From a virus: DNA of 64,000 nt. Below, piece after piece: positions 10,401 to 18,394 of this stretch. The notes below the pieces were generated by a model. It was not told where the DNA came from. It did no database searches and saw nothing but the letters and a program-made list of their open reading frames with translations. A program made the position numbers and the translations under genes. Positions within the stretch are counted from its first letter, which is position 1; every line of letters starts with the position of its first letter. The stretch lies in the IMG/VR virus record IMGVR_UViG_3300043438_000518, positions 40,261 through 104,260 of that record, one strand, 5' to 3'.

Positions 10401-13400
10401 GAGTTAAAGCATACAATTGATTTTGGAGCAACCGAAGAAATCAGAGAACAAGCAGAAGAAGATCTTAAGAAATTCTACGAGGAATACACAGAGCGTCCAT
10501 TTACAGACGACTACTACGAGATTCAAAAACTTCTTCCAGATGATATTAAGTTTAAACGTAATCAAATCTACCAAGAACTTGCAGCAATTAGAGAAGAGTT
10601 TGGTACAGGTATCATTGAGGACGAAATCTTAGAACGCTTAAGAGACAAAGAACAAGAGCTTTACGAGTTAGAAAGACTTTATACAGAAGATGGAACTCTT
10701 AAAGAGGGAAAACCTTTAGAAGATGCTTTAGCTATTCAGGCTTGGAAAGAAGGTAAAAGATCTGCTAACGTTGTAAGTTTTGTTCTTACTTCCGACAGTA
10801 AAGCTGTGTTTGAAAGGATGCTAGTAGATAAGAAAGCACAGTTAGCTAAATCTTTAGCAGCAGCAAAGACTACTCAACAAAGAGATGATGCACATAAAGC
10901 TTACAATAACTGGGCGAGTATCTACACAAGAACTGTTTACACTCAAGAGTTCTACGATACAAGAAAAGATATTTTAGACGAAATTCAGCGATTACTTAGC
11001 GACAGAGGTTCTCTAAGTGATATGTACTCTGAGTTGTTTAATCTTTTATTAGGAACAAGAGATACTAATGGGGTTTACAATCCTGTAAGTATTACAGACA
11101 AACAAGTAAAGAAAGCAAAAGAAGTAGAAGAACAGATCGAAGAGATTAAAGCTTTGCTTAAGCAAGATAGTCCTTTAAGTGATGCTGTAAAGGGAAGACT
11201 AGGAGAACTAATACAGGATTTACAAGCCCTTCAAAGCAATGTAAACTCTGAATACTATACTAACGCTGTAGACAATCAATTAAAAGCAATCAGAACTAGA
11301 GTATTTACAGAACACACTGATTGGGATGTAGACTCTGTTGAACGTGAGACTAACATTAGATTTAAAAACTCTGACTGGTATAAGAATAACCACATTACTA
11401 AGTATAGATATGACCCTGAGATTAGAGGTGTAGTAGCAGTACAAGAGCCTATATTTATGTGGAGAGTTACTAGACCTAACGATCCTAAATATATTGAGAC
11501 TGATGCTCCTTCTTCTTTGTGGTATAAGTCTGTAGTTAGTCCTAAATACAAAAACGATAACTATAAGCCAGGAGAAGTTACTTTTAAATCAGTAACAGGT
11601 GGTCCTTACTATAACTCTGCTTACAATAATTTATCAAACAATCAGAAAGCTTTACTTGGTAGAATGAGAGAACTCCACTACCGTAGTCAAGAAGGTCTGT
11701 ATCAAAAAGATAAGTTAGGAGATTTGATTCCTGGTATGAGAAAGACTAGGGGAGAGTTTATAGACTTAGTTAAACTTAAAGCAAACACCATCAAACAATT
11801 CTTTAAAGGAATTAAGAACTGGTTTACAGGTGATCGTGAGGCTTTCTCTGAGGAAGAAGATATCTACGGAGACGCTTATCAAACAGATGCGTTTGGTGAT
11901 CCCGTAGTAAGAGAGTCTAGAAGACTATTCAATCGTTATGCTCGTACTCTTCCTATAGAAGAACAGTCTTATGATATTATGACTTCTATGGCTTCTTACG
12001 CTACTTCTTCTGAAAGATTTAAAGTAATGCGTAAGTATCAGTCTACAGTCCTTACTATGGAAGAAGTGTTTAACCAAGGTAAGTCTGAGTCTCTTTCTTC
12101 TAAAGTAATTAGAGATTTAGTAGACAGAGAACTTTATGGTAAAGTACTTGAAGACAAAAATGATTCTAAGCTTTTACGTAGAACCAATAGTATTATTAGT
12201 GGTGTTTCTAGTTTAGCAGGATTTAAAACTCTTGGTTTTAGTCTTTTAACTTTACCACAAAACTGGATAAACGGTTATCTTAAGATATTCTCTCAGCTTG
12301 GATTTTATCATATCACAGCTAAGGATATGGCAAAAGCCTTTGGAGATACTCTAGGAGTTAGTAAAGAGTTTTATTCAACCTATAATCAATTTGGTAATAA
12401 GAGTTATAGAGTTTCTTTAGTGGATTACTTTACAGGTACTCAGTCTATGGCTAACCAAGCAAGTGAAATTAACAACAAAGGTTTGGTTAAGTATGGTAAA
12501 GCATGGAAAGCAATTTCTACGCTTAGGGATTTTACTGAATTTGACATATCAGCTGTAACGACTTATGCTTTCTTAAACAAGTACAGAGTGCCCTTAAAAG
12601 GATCAACTACTACAATACCACTAAAAGATGCATTCGAGTTAGTAAATGGCGTTATACAGCCTAAAAACAACGTAGACGTAGATCCTAACTTTATTCAACA
12701 AGTAAGAATGAATATTCAGTTGGCTAACGAAAGGGCACAAGGTATTTATTCTGTTGAAGCTCAGCCTACTGCAATGAAGAATGCTTGGTTTAGGTCTCTT
12801 ATGTTCTTGAAGAAGTGGGTTATACCTGATTTAAAAACTACTTGGGGATCAGACACTGTACATTATGGTGCAGGTATTCGTACAATAGGTTCACACCAAG
12901 CAGCAATGAGATTTATCAGAGATGTTGTATTGTTGGATAAAGGAAACTTTGTTAGGACTTGGTCAACTAGTTCAGAAGTACAACAGGCAGGTCTAAAACA
13001 GTTTGCAGTTTCTTTAGGTACTTACACAGTTCTTGCTAACTTAATTATTCAGATGTCTCTTGCAATGGATTGTGAAGAGGATTCTGAAGCAGATTGGAAA
13101 GACTATGTTTGTTTAGGATTAAAGAGAACTACAAACGAAGCTGAAGGTGTCTTCACTCTTTGGGGTATGAATGAAATGAAGTTTACTTACATTTCTGAAC
13201 AAGCAAACGGTGTATCTATCTTTGAGAAGATTGGTTGGGCAGCTTTAGGTCCTTTTAGTGTATGGAAAAAATTCTGGACAGATGAAGATTTGTGGACTTC
13301 AGATCCTTACTATCGTTATAAGTCTAACTCTAATCAAGTAGATTGGGATAAAACTCATCCTATGCAAGCAGGACAGATTGGATTAGCCGTTTTAGGTATG

Positions 13401-13817
13401 GAATTTTTAGGACTTAGAGGATCGTTTATTGGTCCTAAGTCTATAGAGTTTCAGAACAGAGCATTTAATGATTATGCTCCTAAAACTTATACCAAAGAAC
13501 TTAGGACTAGATACACTAAAGATCACGAGGGTCTTGAGATTATGCCTACAAGAACTCGCTTAGCTCAAGAAAAGAAATTCTTTAAGAAACAACTTAAAGA
13601 AATTCAAGAAGAGATAAGAGGATATAAAGCAAAAGGAGAACCTGTACCTGCAAGTCTAGAGAATAAGTTAGTTAAACTTAGAGACTCTTACAGAAGTAGA
13701 GTAGAAGATATTAAGGAAGGAAATACAGAAGAAGGAATTTCTATTGCTTATCCTTTCATGGATATAATTGGAAACAGAAGAGGACTAGATATTACCCCTG
13801 AGCCTGAGGAAGAATAA
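7482..13817 (+). CDS. giant polyvalent virion protein: ADP-ribosyltransferase-like N-terminus, HEFGH metallopeptidase, long helical remainder
   Basis: 2111 residues directly after the RNA polymerase, the position occupied in crAss-like phages by giant proteins co-ejected with it. Residues about 85-217 look like an ART-PolyVal domain: ILYHSRF near 88-94, a GFYSGTRDQA segment near 108, NDGFIIEA near 161, and EYVVFEPEQIHILG near 191-204. A zinc metallopeptidase signature TPWHEFGHFVV has H484, E485 and H488. The middle (about 640-1250) is rich in charged heptad-like helices; the C-terminal third has a hydrophobic stretch near SSLAGFKTLGFSLLTLP and another around LANLIIQMSLAM. The start has a promoter just upstream. 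Likely injected into the host, where the enzymatic domains would modify or cleave host proteins (inference). No catalytic proof for the transferase from sequence alone. Confidence 0.72.
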   Translation: MFCPNLSDPTIKAQFESLQSIVPEYAYYLWDKYQGDVPAKYYNLSTAFIRDGVSELFESNPELVNIGTPQQYSQYLDSIFPGSKVKDILYHSRFTIDNIKNKDRWKNGFYSGTRDQADLMAEMAEDGSNDLMTTVALLINMQNPKVTDFVDRKVENYKNTNDGFIIEATQEDALQLIGDRDGYNPENFKKEYVVFEPEQIHILGNKQDIDGFKKFVATSTMPISMPTTMFSRKDAKFVSDRFIRLERQYDFLKESQMDPEYWKLNSIADKKQYVAKKQFDTVVKAIEGRESVRVADNKIYLSSTKTVKGGKVLYGYAAGLASDINKMYPLVTDASPAYAREDSNGEVYVEFDLSGRYATLLVEGVEFLEEESMRAEIELMDIHDAIRREKAAIMEKLESANEVVIDGEVYAYTGSMFQKGFALTQALKDPQIKNYTKLLNRLVSKFPGVTWKWNTEIPEVAKVNLATGQIEINPTLIQEDTPWHEFGHFVVRGIRESNPELFEQLKKEVETLHNETPNSSSYSHVEASYPEYLGTDSFWEEVIVTELGRQAARKENRSLFDKVLDWFKSLIKDLGGRSTEQLAMSSLVDSLVDPSVAFETEFNEEAVSDYMFQRIVPAEEVDALTSYVKISPNDPFVFQDYAEKVQVIANAISETEFKKILDTNKYLGLGSESLQRALAAIKEVKNIVTKEDVAASVLELADYLQYNALYLTGVVRHLNNILEDPTIPSGKKLGDLHRGYKQALAIEKHVKKIEALFTTRALDEMMRSEVQKDAFLKNLSWMRTAIATIKNGHNNKIVDPVITELADTFKAQSKDIEDSFNRDIEKLKSRTQTATITKRIKELEKEKQDSLLTPENIKKFLADTNSPWYLAIDSAMGTKNPGVQLIANYIRSINNEFQENLKPIASEWQDLMDDVAASEGGFIGSALDTKKFFEPFIRETVLYEIIDGQLVKDKKVLSLNTEVKTVELGNRITELKHTIDFGATEEIREQAEEDLKKFYEEYTERPFTDDYYEIQKLLPDDIKFKRNQIYQELAAIREEFGTGIIEDEILERLRDKEQELYELERLYTEDGTLKEGKPLEDALAIQAWKEGKRSANVVSFVLTSDSKAVFERMLVDKKAQLAKSLAAAKTTQQRDDAHKAYNNWASIYTRTVYTQEFYDTRKDILDEIQRLLSDRGSLSDMYSELFNLLLGTRDTNGVYNPVSITDKQVKKAKEVEEQIEEIKALLKQDSPLSDAVKGRLGELIQDLQALQSNVNSEYYTNAVDNQLKAIRTRVFTEHTDWDVDSVERETNIRFKNSDWYKNNHITKYRYDPEIRGVVAVQEPIFMWRVTRPNDPKYIETDAPSSLWYKSVVSPKYKNDNYKPGEVTFKSVTGGPYYNSAYNNLSNNQKALLGRMRELHYRSQEGLYQKDKLGDLIPGMRKTRGEFIDLVKLKANTIKQFFKGIKNWFTGDREAFSEEEDIYGDAYQTDAFGDPVVRESRRLFNRYARTLPIEEQSYDIMTSMASYATSSERFKVMRKYQSTVLTMEEVFNQGKSESLSSKVIRDLVDRELYGKVLEDKNDSKLLRRTNSIISGVSSLAGFKTLGFSLLTLPQNWINGYLKIFSQLGFYHITAKDMAKAFGDTLGVSKEFYSTYNQFGNKSYRVSLVDYFTGTQSMANQASEINNKGLVKYGKAWKAISTLRDFTEFDISAVTTYAFLNKYRVPLKGSTTTIPLKDAFELVNGVIQPKNNVDVDPNFIQQVRMNIQLANERAQGIYSVEAQPTAMKNAWFRSLMFLKKWVIPDLKTTWGSDTVHYGAGIRTIGSHQAAMRFIRDVVLLDKGNFVRTWSTSSEVQQAGLKQFAVSLGTYTVLANLIIQMSLAMDCEEDSEADWKDYVCLGLKRTTNEAEGVFTLWGMNEMKFTYISEQANGVSIFEKIGWAALGPFSVWKKFWTDEDLWTSDPYYRYKSNSNQVDWDKTHPMQAGQIGLAVLGMEFLGLRGSFIGPKSIEFQNRAFNDYAPKTYTKELRTRYTKDHEGLEIMPTRTRLAQEKKFFKKQLKEIQEEIRGYKAKGEPVPASLENKLVKLRDSYRSRVEDIKEGNTEEGISIAYPFMDIIGNRRGLDITPEPEEE

Positions 13818-13818
13818 C

Positions 13819-13848
13819 TTGACTTTATTTTTAATTAAAGTATTTTTG
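13819..13848 (+). promoter_or_regulatory. late-type flavobacterial promoter
   Basis: TTG at 13819-13821, 19-base spacer, TATTTTTG at 13841-13848. It is nearly a twin of the promoter at 54497-54526: both begin TTGACTT, have a T-rich spacer with AAAG, and end TATTTTTGTT. Transcription would start near 13855, leaving a leader of about 40 bases that contains a possible GGACT/AGTC hairpin before the ATG at 13895. Confidence 0.72.
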
Positions 13849-13894
13849 TTATACGGACTAAGGTCGGACTTAACAGTCGTAAAGATAAATATTT

Positions 13895-14233
13895 ATGGAA
13901 ACACATGACATTCTCAGAGAGCAATCAAAGAAACTTCGTCACATCGAAGGTCAACTTTGTTGCATCAACGCTAGCGTAACTGCGGAAGCAGGTATGAACG
14001 GCAGTAAAGTAATCTCAGGCACATCACCAGTTACAGGTACTTTTCAGTACTTTGTTGTTAACGCATCAGCTGTAGTTAGTGCTATCTTGGATCAGAACGC
14101 AGCTAGTCTTATGACAAGCTTAGGTCTTTCAGGAGTTACTTTGGCACCAGGAATGAAGATTAGCGTAGCTAAAGGAACAACTATCTCTTCTATAACACTT
14201 GCTTCAGGATCTATTATTGCTTACAACGCTTAA
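13895..14233 (+). CDS. small virion-like protein of unknown function
   Basis: 112 residues. A short charged N-terminus (METHDILREQSKKLRHIE) is followed by a Ser/Thr/Val/Ala/Gly-rich body with a beta-type pattern and no signal peptide or membrane segment. The gene is the first after a strong promoter and lies between the ejected giant proteins and the lysis genes. Such proteins in other phages are decoration or fibre-base proteins, but I recognise no family. Its first half uses more G and C than neighbouring genes. The stop is separated from the next ATG by three bases. Confidence 0.7.
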   Translation: METHDILREQSKKLRHIEGQLCCINASVTAEAGMNGSKVISGTSPVTGTFQYFVVNASAVVSAILDQNAASLMTSLGLSGVTLAPGMKISVAKGTTISSITLASGSIIAYNA

Positions 14234-14236
14234 TTG

Positions 14237-14662
14237 ATGAAGACCCTTTTAGTAACTATCACCACAGTATGTGCCTTTTTGGGCACATATTTTTTAAATC
14301 TAACTGCAGATAACGCAGAACAATACTTAGCGATTGTTGCTGTTGTATTTGTAGATGGATTTTTTGGTGTATGGGCAGGTACTAAGAAGATTGGTTTTCA
14401 AACAAGAAAAGCAGTTAAAGTACTTCAGACTTTGTTTGCTTGGGTAATGATTCTTTCTGCTATCTTAATGGTAGAGAAAGGATTTGATGGTACGTTCTGG
14501 CTTTCAGAAACTTTCTGTGCTCCTTTTATTGTTTTCCAACTTATTAGTGCTCTTAAAAATGCTAACACAGTAGGAGTAATAAACAACAGTGTACTATCTC
14601 AGATCTTAGCAAAGATAGATCAACATAAATTTAACCACGATAATGAAAAACCTCTCGATTAA
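14237..14662 (+). CDS. holin-like membrane protein
   Basis: About 141 residues. I chose the ATG at 14237 over the adjacent TTG at 14234. Four hydrophobic segments can be seen (about 3-21, 30-48, 64-84, 93-110), with VVFVDGFFGVWAG in the second and a basic patch TKKIGFQTRKAVK between the second and third, the pattern of the toxin-secretion/phage holin family. It would sit in the inner membrane and time lysis. Its 3' end overlaps the next gene by 20 bases, and two spanin-like genes follow, which supports a lysis cassette. A general membrane protein remains possible. Confidence 0.6.
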   Translation: MKTLLVTITTVCAFLGTYFLNLTADNAEQYLAIVAVVFVDGFFGVWAGTKKIGFQTRKAVKVLQTLFAWVMILSAILMVEKGFDGTFWLSETFCAPFIVFQLISALKNANTVGVINNSVLSQILAKIDQHKFNHDNEKPLD

Positions 14663-14960
14663 ACTTAATATTATCTTTTTCTTCATCATTGCTTACTTAC
14701 TTTTTAAGTATGAGTATGTACAGGAACAAGATACTAACCAAGTAATATCTTTTATTGATTCTATAGATAAACAAAACGATACCTACTTTGAAAAGATTGA
14801 CTCTCTAGAACATATAAAGCACGAAGAGTATTTCCGTTACGAACAAATCACCCTAAAGTATGACACAATTCAGATTGCTATTGACACTATGCCTGATATT
14901 GACGGCACAAAATTCTTACTCACAATCAGTAGACAGCTTACCCTTAAAGGAGTTGAATGA
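14643..14960 (+). CDS. membrane-anchored periplasmic protein, inner-spanin-like
   Basis: 105 residues. One N-terminal membrane segment (about 8-24, IIFFFIIAYLLFKYEYV) is followed by a charged helical periplasmic-type region. That is the topology of an inner-membrane spanin (Rz). It overlaps the holin-like gene by 20 bases and its last 101 bases are shared with the next gene in another frame, as in classical Rz/Rz1 pairs. The C-terminus turns beta-like (TKFLLTISRQLTLKGVE), unlike a simple coiled coil, so the spanin call rests mainly on topology and context. Confidence 0.5.
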   Translation: MKNLSIKLNIIFFFIIAYLLFKYEYVQEQDTNQVISFIDSIDKQNDTYFEKIDSLEHIKHEEYFRYEQITLKYDTIQIAIDTMPDIDGTKFLLTISRQLTLKGVE

Positions 14961-15219
14961 TGAGTTCCTAAAAGGAATTCAAGCACGTGAGAGAGTAGTA
15001 AGTCTTAAGAAGATTATCAAGACAGATAGCGTTCAGTTATCCTTGTATAAAGATTCTATTATCCCTAACTATAAAAAGGCTTTAGATACCGCTAAAGTAG
15101 AGATAGTTCGCTTAGATACTAAAGTTAGGTCTCAAGCAGAAACAATTAAAACTTTAAAGAACGTTTTGAAAGGCGGGTTATTTGCTATAGCTTTGTTAAC
15201 CATAGGGTTAATACTTTAA
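14860..15219 (+). CDS. secreted coiled-coil protein with C-terminal membrane anchor, spanin-like
   Basis: 119 residues. A signal peptide (about 1-22, ending NSYS before Gln, a typical Bacteroidota signal peptidase I site) is followed by a helical charged region (KKIIKTDSVQLSLYKDS to VRSQAETIKTLKNVLK) and a C-terminal membrane segment (about 103-118, GGLFAIALLTIGLIL). I see no clear lipobox, so it is not a textbook outer-membrane lipoprotein spanin. It starts inside the preceding gene in a different frame. Together with the holin-like gene it forms the probable envelope-disruption cassette; no endolysin is adjacent, the nearest candidate being the GH73 gene at 45516-46016. Confidence 0.5.
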   Translation: MTQFRLLLTLCLILTAQNSYSQSVDSLPLKELNDEFLKGIQARERVVSLKKIIKTDSVQLSLYKDSIIPNYKKALDTAKVEIVRLDTKVRSQAETIKTLKNVLKGGLFAIALLTIGLIL

Positions 15220-15230
15220 CCTACCAGCCT

Positions 15231-16550
15231 ATGATGCCAATCTCAAAACAGATTATCCAACACTACATGGATAATCCAAATACGGATGAGTCAGCTTTAG
15301 AAGTTGCTATTCGTTTCAACTACCAACCAGAAGTATATAATGAACTAAGAGCTAAGCGAGTTCGTGACTTAAAAAGAACTGCTATGTATAAGTTGGGTGC
15401 AGATAAACCTTTAACGCCTAACGATCAACCTACACAAATTACAGGAACTTATGATGAGAATCTAGATAAAGGTACCCTTGAGGTATCTAAACTAGTTTCT
15501 ACTCAGCCTAGATCTTCTGAAGAAATCATCGAAATCCACAAAATAGATAGATCTAAGTGGAGATTAGTACAATATTGGAGTAAAGAAAAACAATCAGGTT
15601 GGCTAGTGTCAGCCTTATTTGCTTCTATAAAGCCTGAGGATACTTTTCCTCAAGACATAGAGAACGTTCTCAGAGAGGTTTTTCTAGAATCTAATATAAC
15701 TCCGTACCCAACACCTAGAAAGTCTCCTATAGCGTCTAAGAGAGGCTTATTCGTCTACATGAGTGACAAACACGTAGGTGCTCTTACTCATCCTAACTCT
15801 ATTTTCAACAATCAGTACAACGAAGATGTCTTCGAAGTACGTATGATGAGAGTATTAGAAGAGATAGAGAAGCAAGTAAAGACCTATGGAAGGTTAGAAG
15901 ATCTTTTTATTTGTGATTTAGGAGATTCATTAGATGGTTGGAATGGTCATACTACTAGAGGAGGACATGCACTTCCCCAGAACATGAACAATAAGGAGTC
16001 TTTTATGACTTATCTTTATGCTCATAAGCGATTCTTTGATCTTTTAGTAGAAAAAAACCTAGCTAATAACATTCATGCTATTATGCAGACAGAAGATAAC
16101 CACTCAGGTTCTTTTGGCTACATAACTAACCAAGCACTAACTCTTTATTTAAATACGGCTTATCCTTTTATCAAAGTAACGATAATGGAGAAGTTCTTAG
16201 AACATTTTGACTATGGAAAACATACATTTATTTTTACTCATGGAAAAGACTCTGAGGATCTTAAGCATGGTCTTCCCCTTTTCTTAACTGAGAAAGCAGA
16301 AAATTTCCTTAACAAGTATATAGATCACCACAATTTAGGAGAGAATAAAAACATCTCAATAGTAAAAGGTGACCTACATACAGAGAGCATGCAGCAAGTT
16401 TACAAGTTTAGATATAGGAATGTATTGTCTATGTACGGCTCTTCTAAGTGGATAATGAATAACTTTGGTCCTGGTTATCCAGGAGTTTCGTTTGATTTAG
16501 TAGAAAAAGATACGGATTTAATATATTCGTTTTATATTCGCTTTAAATAA
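15231..16550 (+). CDS. calcineurin-like metallophosphoesterase
   Basis: 439 residues. The C-terminal two-thirds carries the metal-binding series of the family: SDKHVG (D-x-H), LGDSLDG (G-D-x-x-D), EDNHSG (variant of G-N-H-D/E), FTHGKD, and KGDLHTES (variant of G-H-x-H). The first 150 residues have helix-turn-helix-like content (ESALEVAIRFNYQPEVYNE), suggesting a nucleic-acid-binding front end. Phage enzymes of this type include nucleic-acid nucleases and phosphatases; the substrate cannot be read here. It starts at the first of two adjacent ATGs. It follows the lysis genes with an 11-base gap and precedes the last small gene of this transcription unit. Confidence 0.75.
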   Translation: MMPISKQIIQHYMDNPNTDESALEVAIRFNYQPEVYNELRAKRVRDLKRTAMYKLGADKPLTPNDQPTQITGTYDENLDKGTLEVSKLVSTQPRSSEEIIEIHKIDRSKWRLVQYWSKEKQSGWLVSALFASIKPEDTFPQDIENVLREVFLESNITPYPTPRKSPIASKRGLFVYMSDKHVGALTHPNSIFNNQYNEDVFEVRMMRVLEEIEKQVKTYGRLEDLFICDLGDSLDGWNGHTTRGGHALPQNMNNKESFMTYLYAHKRFFDLLVEKNLANNIHAIMQTEDNHSGSFGYITNQALTLYLNTAYPFIKVTIMEKFLEHFDYGKHTFIFTHGKDSEDLKHGLPLFLTEKAENFLNKYIDHHNLGENKNISIVKGDLHTESMQQVYKFRYRNVLSMYGSSKWIMNNFGPGYPGVSFDLVEKDTDLIYSFYIRFK

Positions 16551-16557
16551 AATTAAG

Positions 16558-16788
16558 ATGATTAAGATAGCAGATATAGATAAACTTATAAACCAGTTCT
16601 ATTTAGACTCAGAGAAGGATGGGTTAGCAGTAAGACCTAATGTGGTACTGCTTACAGAGGATCAGTTTGAGGATCTATTAAAAGAAATGGGAGTAGAGGA
16701 AGAAGACGATGTTGTGATAGAAAGTATACTAGGATTAGATGTCGTCATAGCAAACGGGATAGAACATCCAAGAGTAATAAGATTATAA
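16558..16788 (+). CDS. small acidic protein of unknown function
   Basis: 76 residues, very acidic in the middle (MGVEEEDDVVIES), ending in a beta-like DVVIANGIEHPRVIRL. No family recognised. It is seven bases after the phosphoesterase and its stop codon abuts the terminator at 16790, so it closes the plus-strand transcription unit. Confidence 0.65.
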   Translation: MIKIADIDKLINQFYLDSEKDGLAVRPNVVLLTEDQFEDLLKEMGVEEEDDVVIESILGLDVVIANGIEHPRVIRL

Positions 16789-16789
16789 A

Positions 16790-16817
16790 AAAAGGGGCCC
16801 TATTAAGAGCCCCTTTT
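16790..16817. terminator. bidirectional terminator between convergent units
   Basis: AAAAGGGGC (16790-16798) pairs with GCCCCTTTT (16809-16817), a 9-bp stem with a 10-base loop, A-run on one side and T-run on the other. It separates the plus-strand unit ending at 16788 from the minus-strand unit ending at 16875. Confidence 0.85.
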
Positions 16818-16874
16818 CTTTTGGTTGGTAAACTAAATAACTAAAAACTAAAACTAAATAAACTAAAACTATGA

Positions 16875-17198
16875 TTACATCGCTTGTGGTCCTCCTGTAG
16901 CAGCTAAGAAAGCAAGAACTTCTTCTTTTACTTTCAGCTCTACTACGATTGGCTCACTTGTGATTTCAAATTTAGTGATTTTTACTGGAACTTTTTGCTT
17001 AGTTGCAGGATCAATTTTGTATTGATAGTCTACAGGGTTAAGTTTATCAGCGTTACCTTCTAAGACAACGGCTAAACCATTCTCTGTAGGGTAAGTCATA
17101 AGAACCTTGTGGATGTTAAAAGAGAAACCTTTCTTGATGATCAATTCCATCTCTTCACCGTTCTCTACTTTTTCTTTTTCTGTGTAATAGAATAACAT
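16875..17198 (-). CDS. conserved-looking hypothetical protein
   Basis: 107 residues from the ATG at 17198; a longer frame would need a TTG at 17219 and would overlap the GroES-like gene. The sequence is beta-rich (FSFNIHKVLMTYPTE, VVLEGNADKL) with a KIDPATKQKVPVKI segment, then a Lys/Glu-rich strand and a short tail TGGPQAM. Function unknown. It is the last gene of the long minus-strand replication operon, downstream of the GroES-like gene, with an A-rich start region and no Shine-Dalgarno. Confidence 0.7.
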   Translation of the reverse strand: MLFYYTEKEKVENGEEMELIIKKGFSFNIHKVLMTYPTENGLAVVLEGNADKLNPVDYQYKIDPATKQKVPVKITKFEITSEPIVVELKVKEEVLAFLAATGGPQAM

Positions 17199-17212
17199 AT
17201 TTGTCTTTTTAA

Positions 17213-17494
17213 TTACCAAACGATAGCAATGTCTCGATCACTTACCATGATCTTTTCTTCTCCTTCTACTTCAACTAACTCTGCTGATTGAAGGTACATG
17301 ATGTTTACATAAACGAAGTCTCCTACTTTTACGTTGGTTACTTCTTCTCCGAGAGCGTATACTTCTAAACGCTTAAGGTTAGCCAACTCTTTCATGTTCA
17401 ACTCTTCTTCCATCTCTGGTGTAAGTTGAATGAGTCTTTCTTCTCTCTTAGGACGGTTGAGTAATACTCGGTGTCCTTTTACTGTGATTGCCAT
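17213..17494 (-). CDS. GroES-like co-chaperonin
   Basis: 93 residues, the length of a Cpn10 subunit. It begins VKGHRVLLNRPKREE, has a long insertion in place of the mobile-loop region, then LEVYALGEEV, the VKVGDFVYVN strand typical of Cpn10 (compare VGDxV), and ends EEKIMVSDRDIAIVW like the GroES C-terminal strand. Phages such as T4 carry their own co-chaperonin (gp31) to help host GroEL fold the capsid protein; the same role is likely here (inference). The mobile-loop sequence is not canonical, so binding to the host chaperonin is not certain. Confidence 0.68.
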   Translation of the reverse strand: MAITVKGHRVLLNRPKREERLIQLTPEMEEELNMKELANLKRLEVYALGEEVTNVKVGDFVYVNIMYLQSAELVEVEGEEKIMVSDRDIAIVW

Positions 17495-17500
17495 ATTGTT

Positions 17501-17941
17501 TTAATTTGTTTTTGCTTTGATTACATCTAGACCTGCTGCTATTAATAGTTCTAATCCTGTTCTATCTCTATAATCTTCTAGATATACAAATGTAGTGATT
17601 CCACTTTGAATAATCAACTTAGCACAATGCACACAGCATGCATGAGTACAGTACATAACGGCTCCTTCTGTACTGATAGGACTCTTGCATGCTTTAGTAA
17701 TTGCATTGGATTCTGAGTGGAGTACGTATTCAAAGGTTGTATCATTCTCTTCACATACATTTGGAAACCCTGAAGGAGTTCCATTATACCCAAAAGAGAT
17801 AATGTTTCCGTTCTTTACGATTAAAGATCCTACCTGGAGTCTCTTACAGTAAGATTCTTGAGCGATTCTTACAGCTAAATCTAAGTAAAGTTCAGACTTA
17901 TCAGTCTTAGGCATGTTATATATGATAGGTATTTTATACAT
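17501..17941 (-). CDS. deoxycytidylate (dCMP) deaminase
   Basis: 146 residues. Zinc-dependent deaminase motifs are clear: HSESNA (H75, E77) and CTHACCVHCAKLI, where C103 and C106 match the P-C-x-x-C zinc ligands although the usual proline is Cys. LQVGSLIVKNGNIISFGYNG is the typical dCMP-deaminase N-terminal strand pair. It converts dCMP to dUMP, feeding the ThyA encoded at 36487-37560. An internal Met at residue 10 could be the true start; the upstream ATG overlaps the previous stop by 8 bases. Cytosolic, dTTP supply for AT-rich DNA synthesis. Confidence 0.88.
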   Translation of the reverse strand: MYKIPIIYNMPKTDKSELYLDLAVRIAQESYCKRLQVGSLIVKNGNIISFGYNGTPSGFPNVCEENDTTFEYVLHSESNAITKACKSPISTEGAVMYCTHACCVHCAKLIIQSGITTFVYLEDYRDRTGLELLIAAGLDVIKAKTN

Positions 17942-18392
17942 TATTGTTTATTAAAAATTGTTCAGGTGGTACAAATCTACAAAGTTCTCTTGGTATTCTG
18001 TAGAAATAATCTTCTCCAGATCTTTCTCTCGTATTAATATATAACCTCTCTAAGTACTCTTTTTTAAAAATCTTATCAGATCTTACAATTAGAGCTGCAT
18101 ATGTTTTACTGCTTATAATTATATAAAAGAACAAATGATCTTTACTAAATTTTTTCTTTCTATCTAAAAAAGAAACAGTAGAATATGGAAAACTATTCAT
18201 ATCAGTAAAAGCGGTATTTTTCATTTCTACTTCAAAGAAGTATCTTTTACCGTCTTTGTAGGCTACAATGTCTATGTTGTAATCTTCTTCCTCCTTTGGC
18301 TCAATTGTATAACCATGACTTTCTAAGAAGGAACATGTAAGTTTCCTTCCTAGAGCGTCATATCGGTCATATTGATCTTTTACAAATTTCAA
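17934..18392 (-). CDS. putative PD-(D/E)XK nuclease-fold protein
   Basis: 152 residues. A short N-terminal helix (DALGRKLTCSFLESHGY) precedes NIDIVAYKDGKRYFFEVEMKN, which reads as the nuclease core: Asp on strand two, then E-V-E-M-K on strand three. The same arrangement occurs in Holliday-junction resolvase and restriction-type nucleases. The remainder (FFYIIISSKTYAALIVRSDK) is a beta-alpha continuation. Substrate unknown; a role in DNA processing would fit the neighbouring RecB-like nuclease at 18831-19799. It is not similar enough to a named family to be more specific. Confidence 0.55.
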   Translation of the reverse strand: MKFVKDQYDRYDALGRKLTCSFLESHGYTIEPKEEEDYNIDIVAYKDGKRYFFEVEMKNTAFTDMNSFPYSTVSFLDRKKKFSKDHLFFYIIISSKTYAALIVRSDKIFKKEYLERLYINTRERSGEDYFYRIPRELCRFVPPEQFLINNNV

Positions 18393-18394
18393 AA

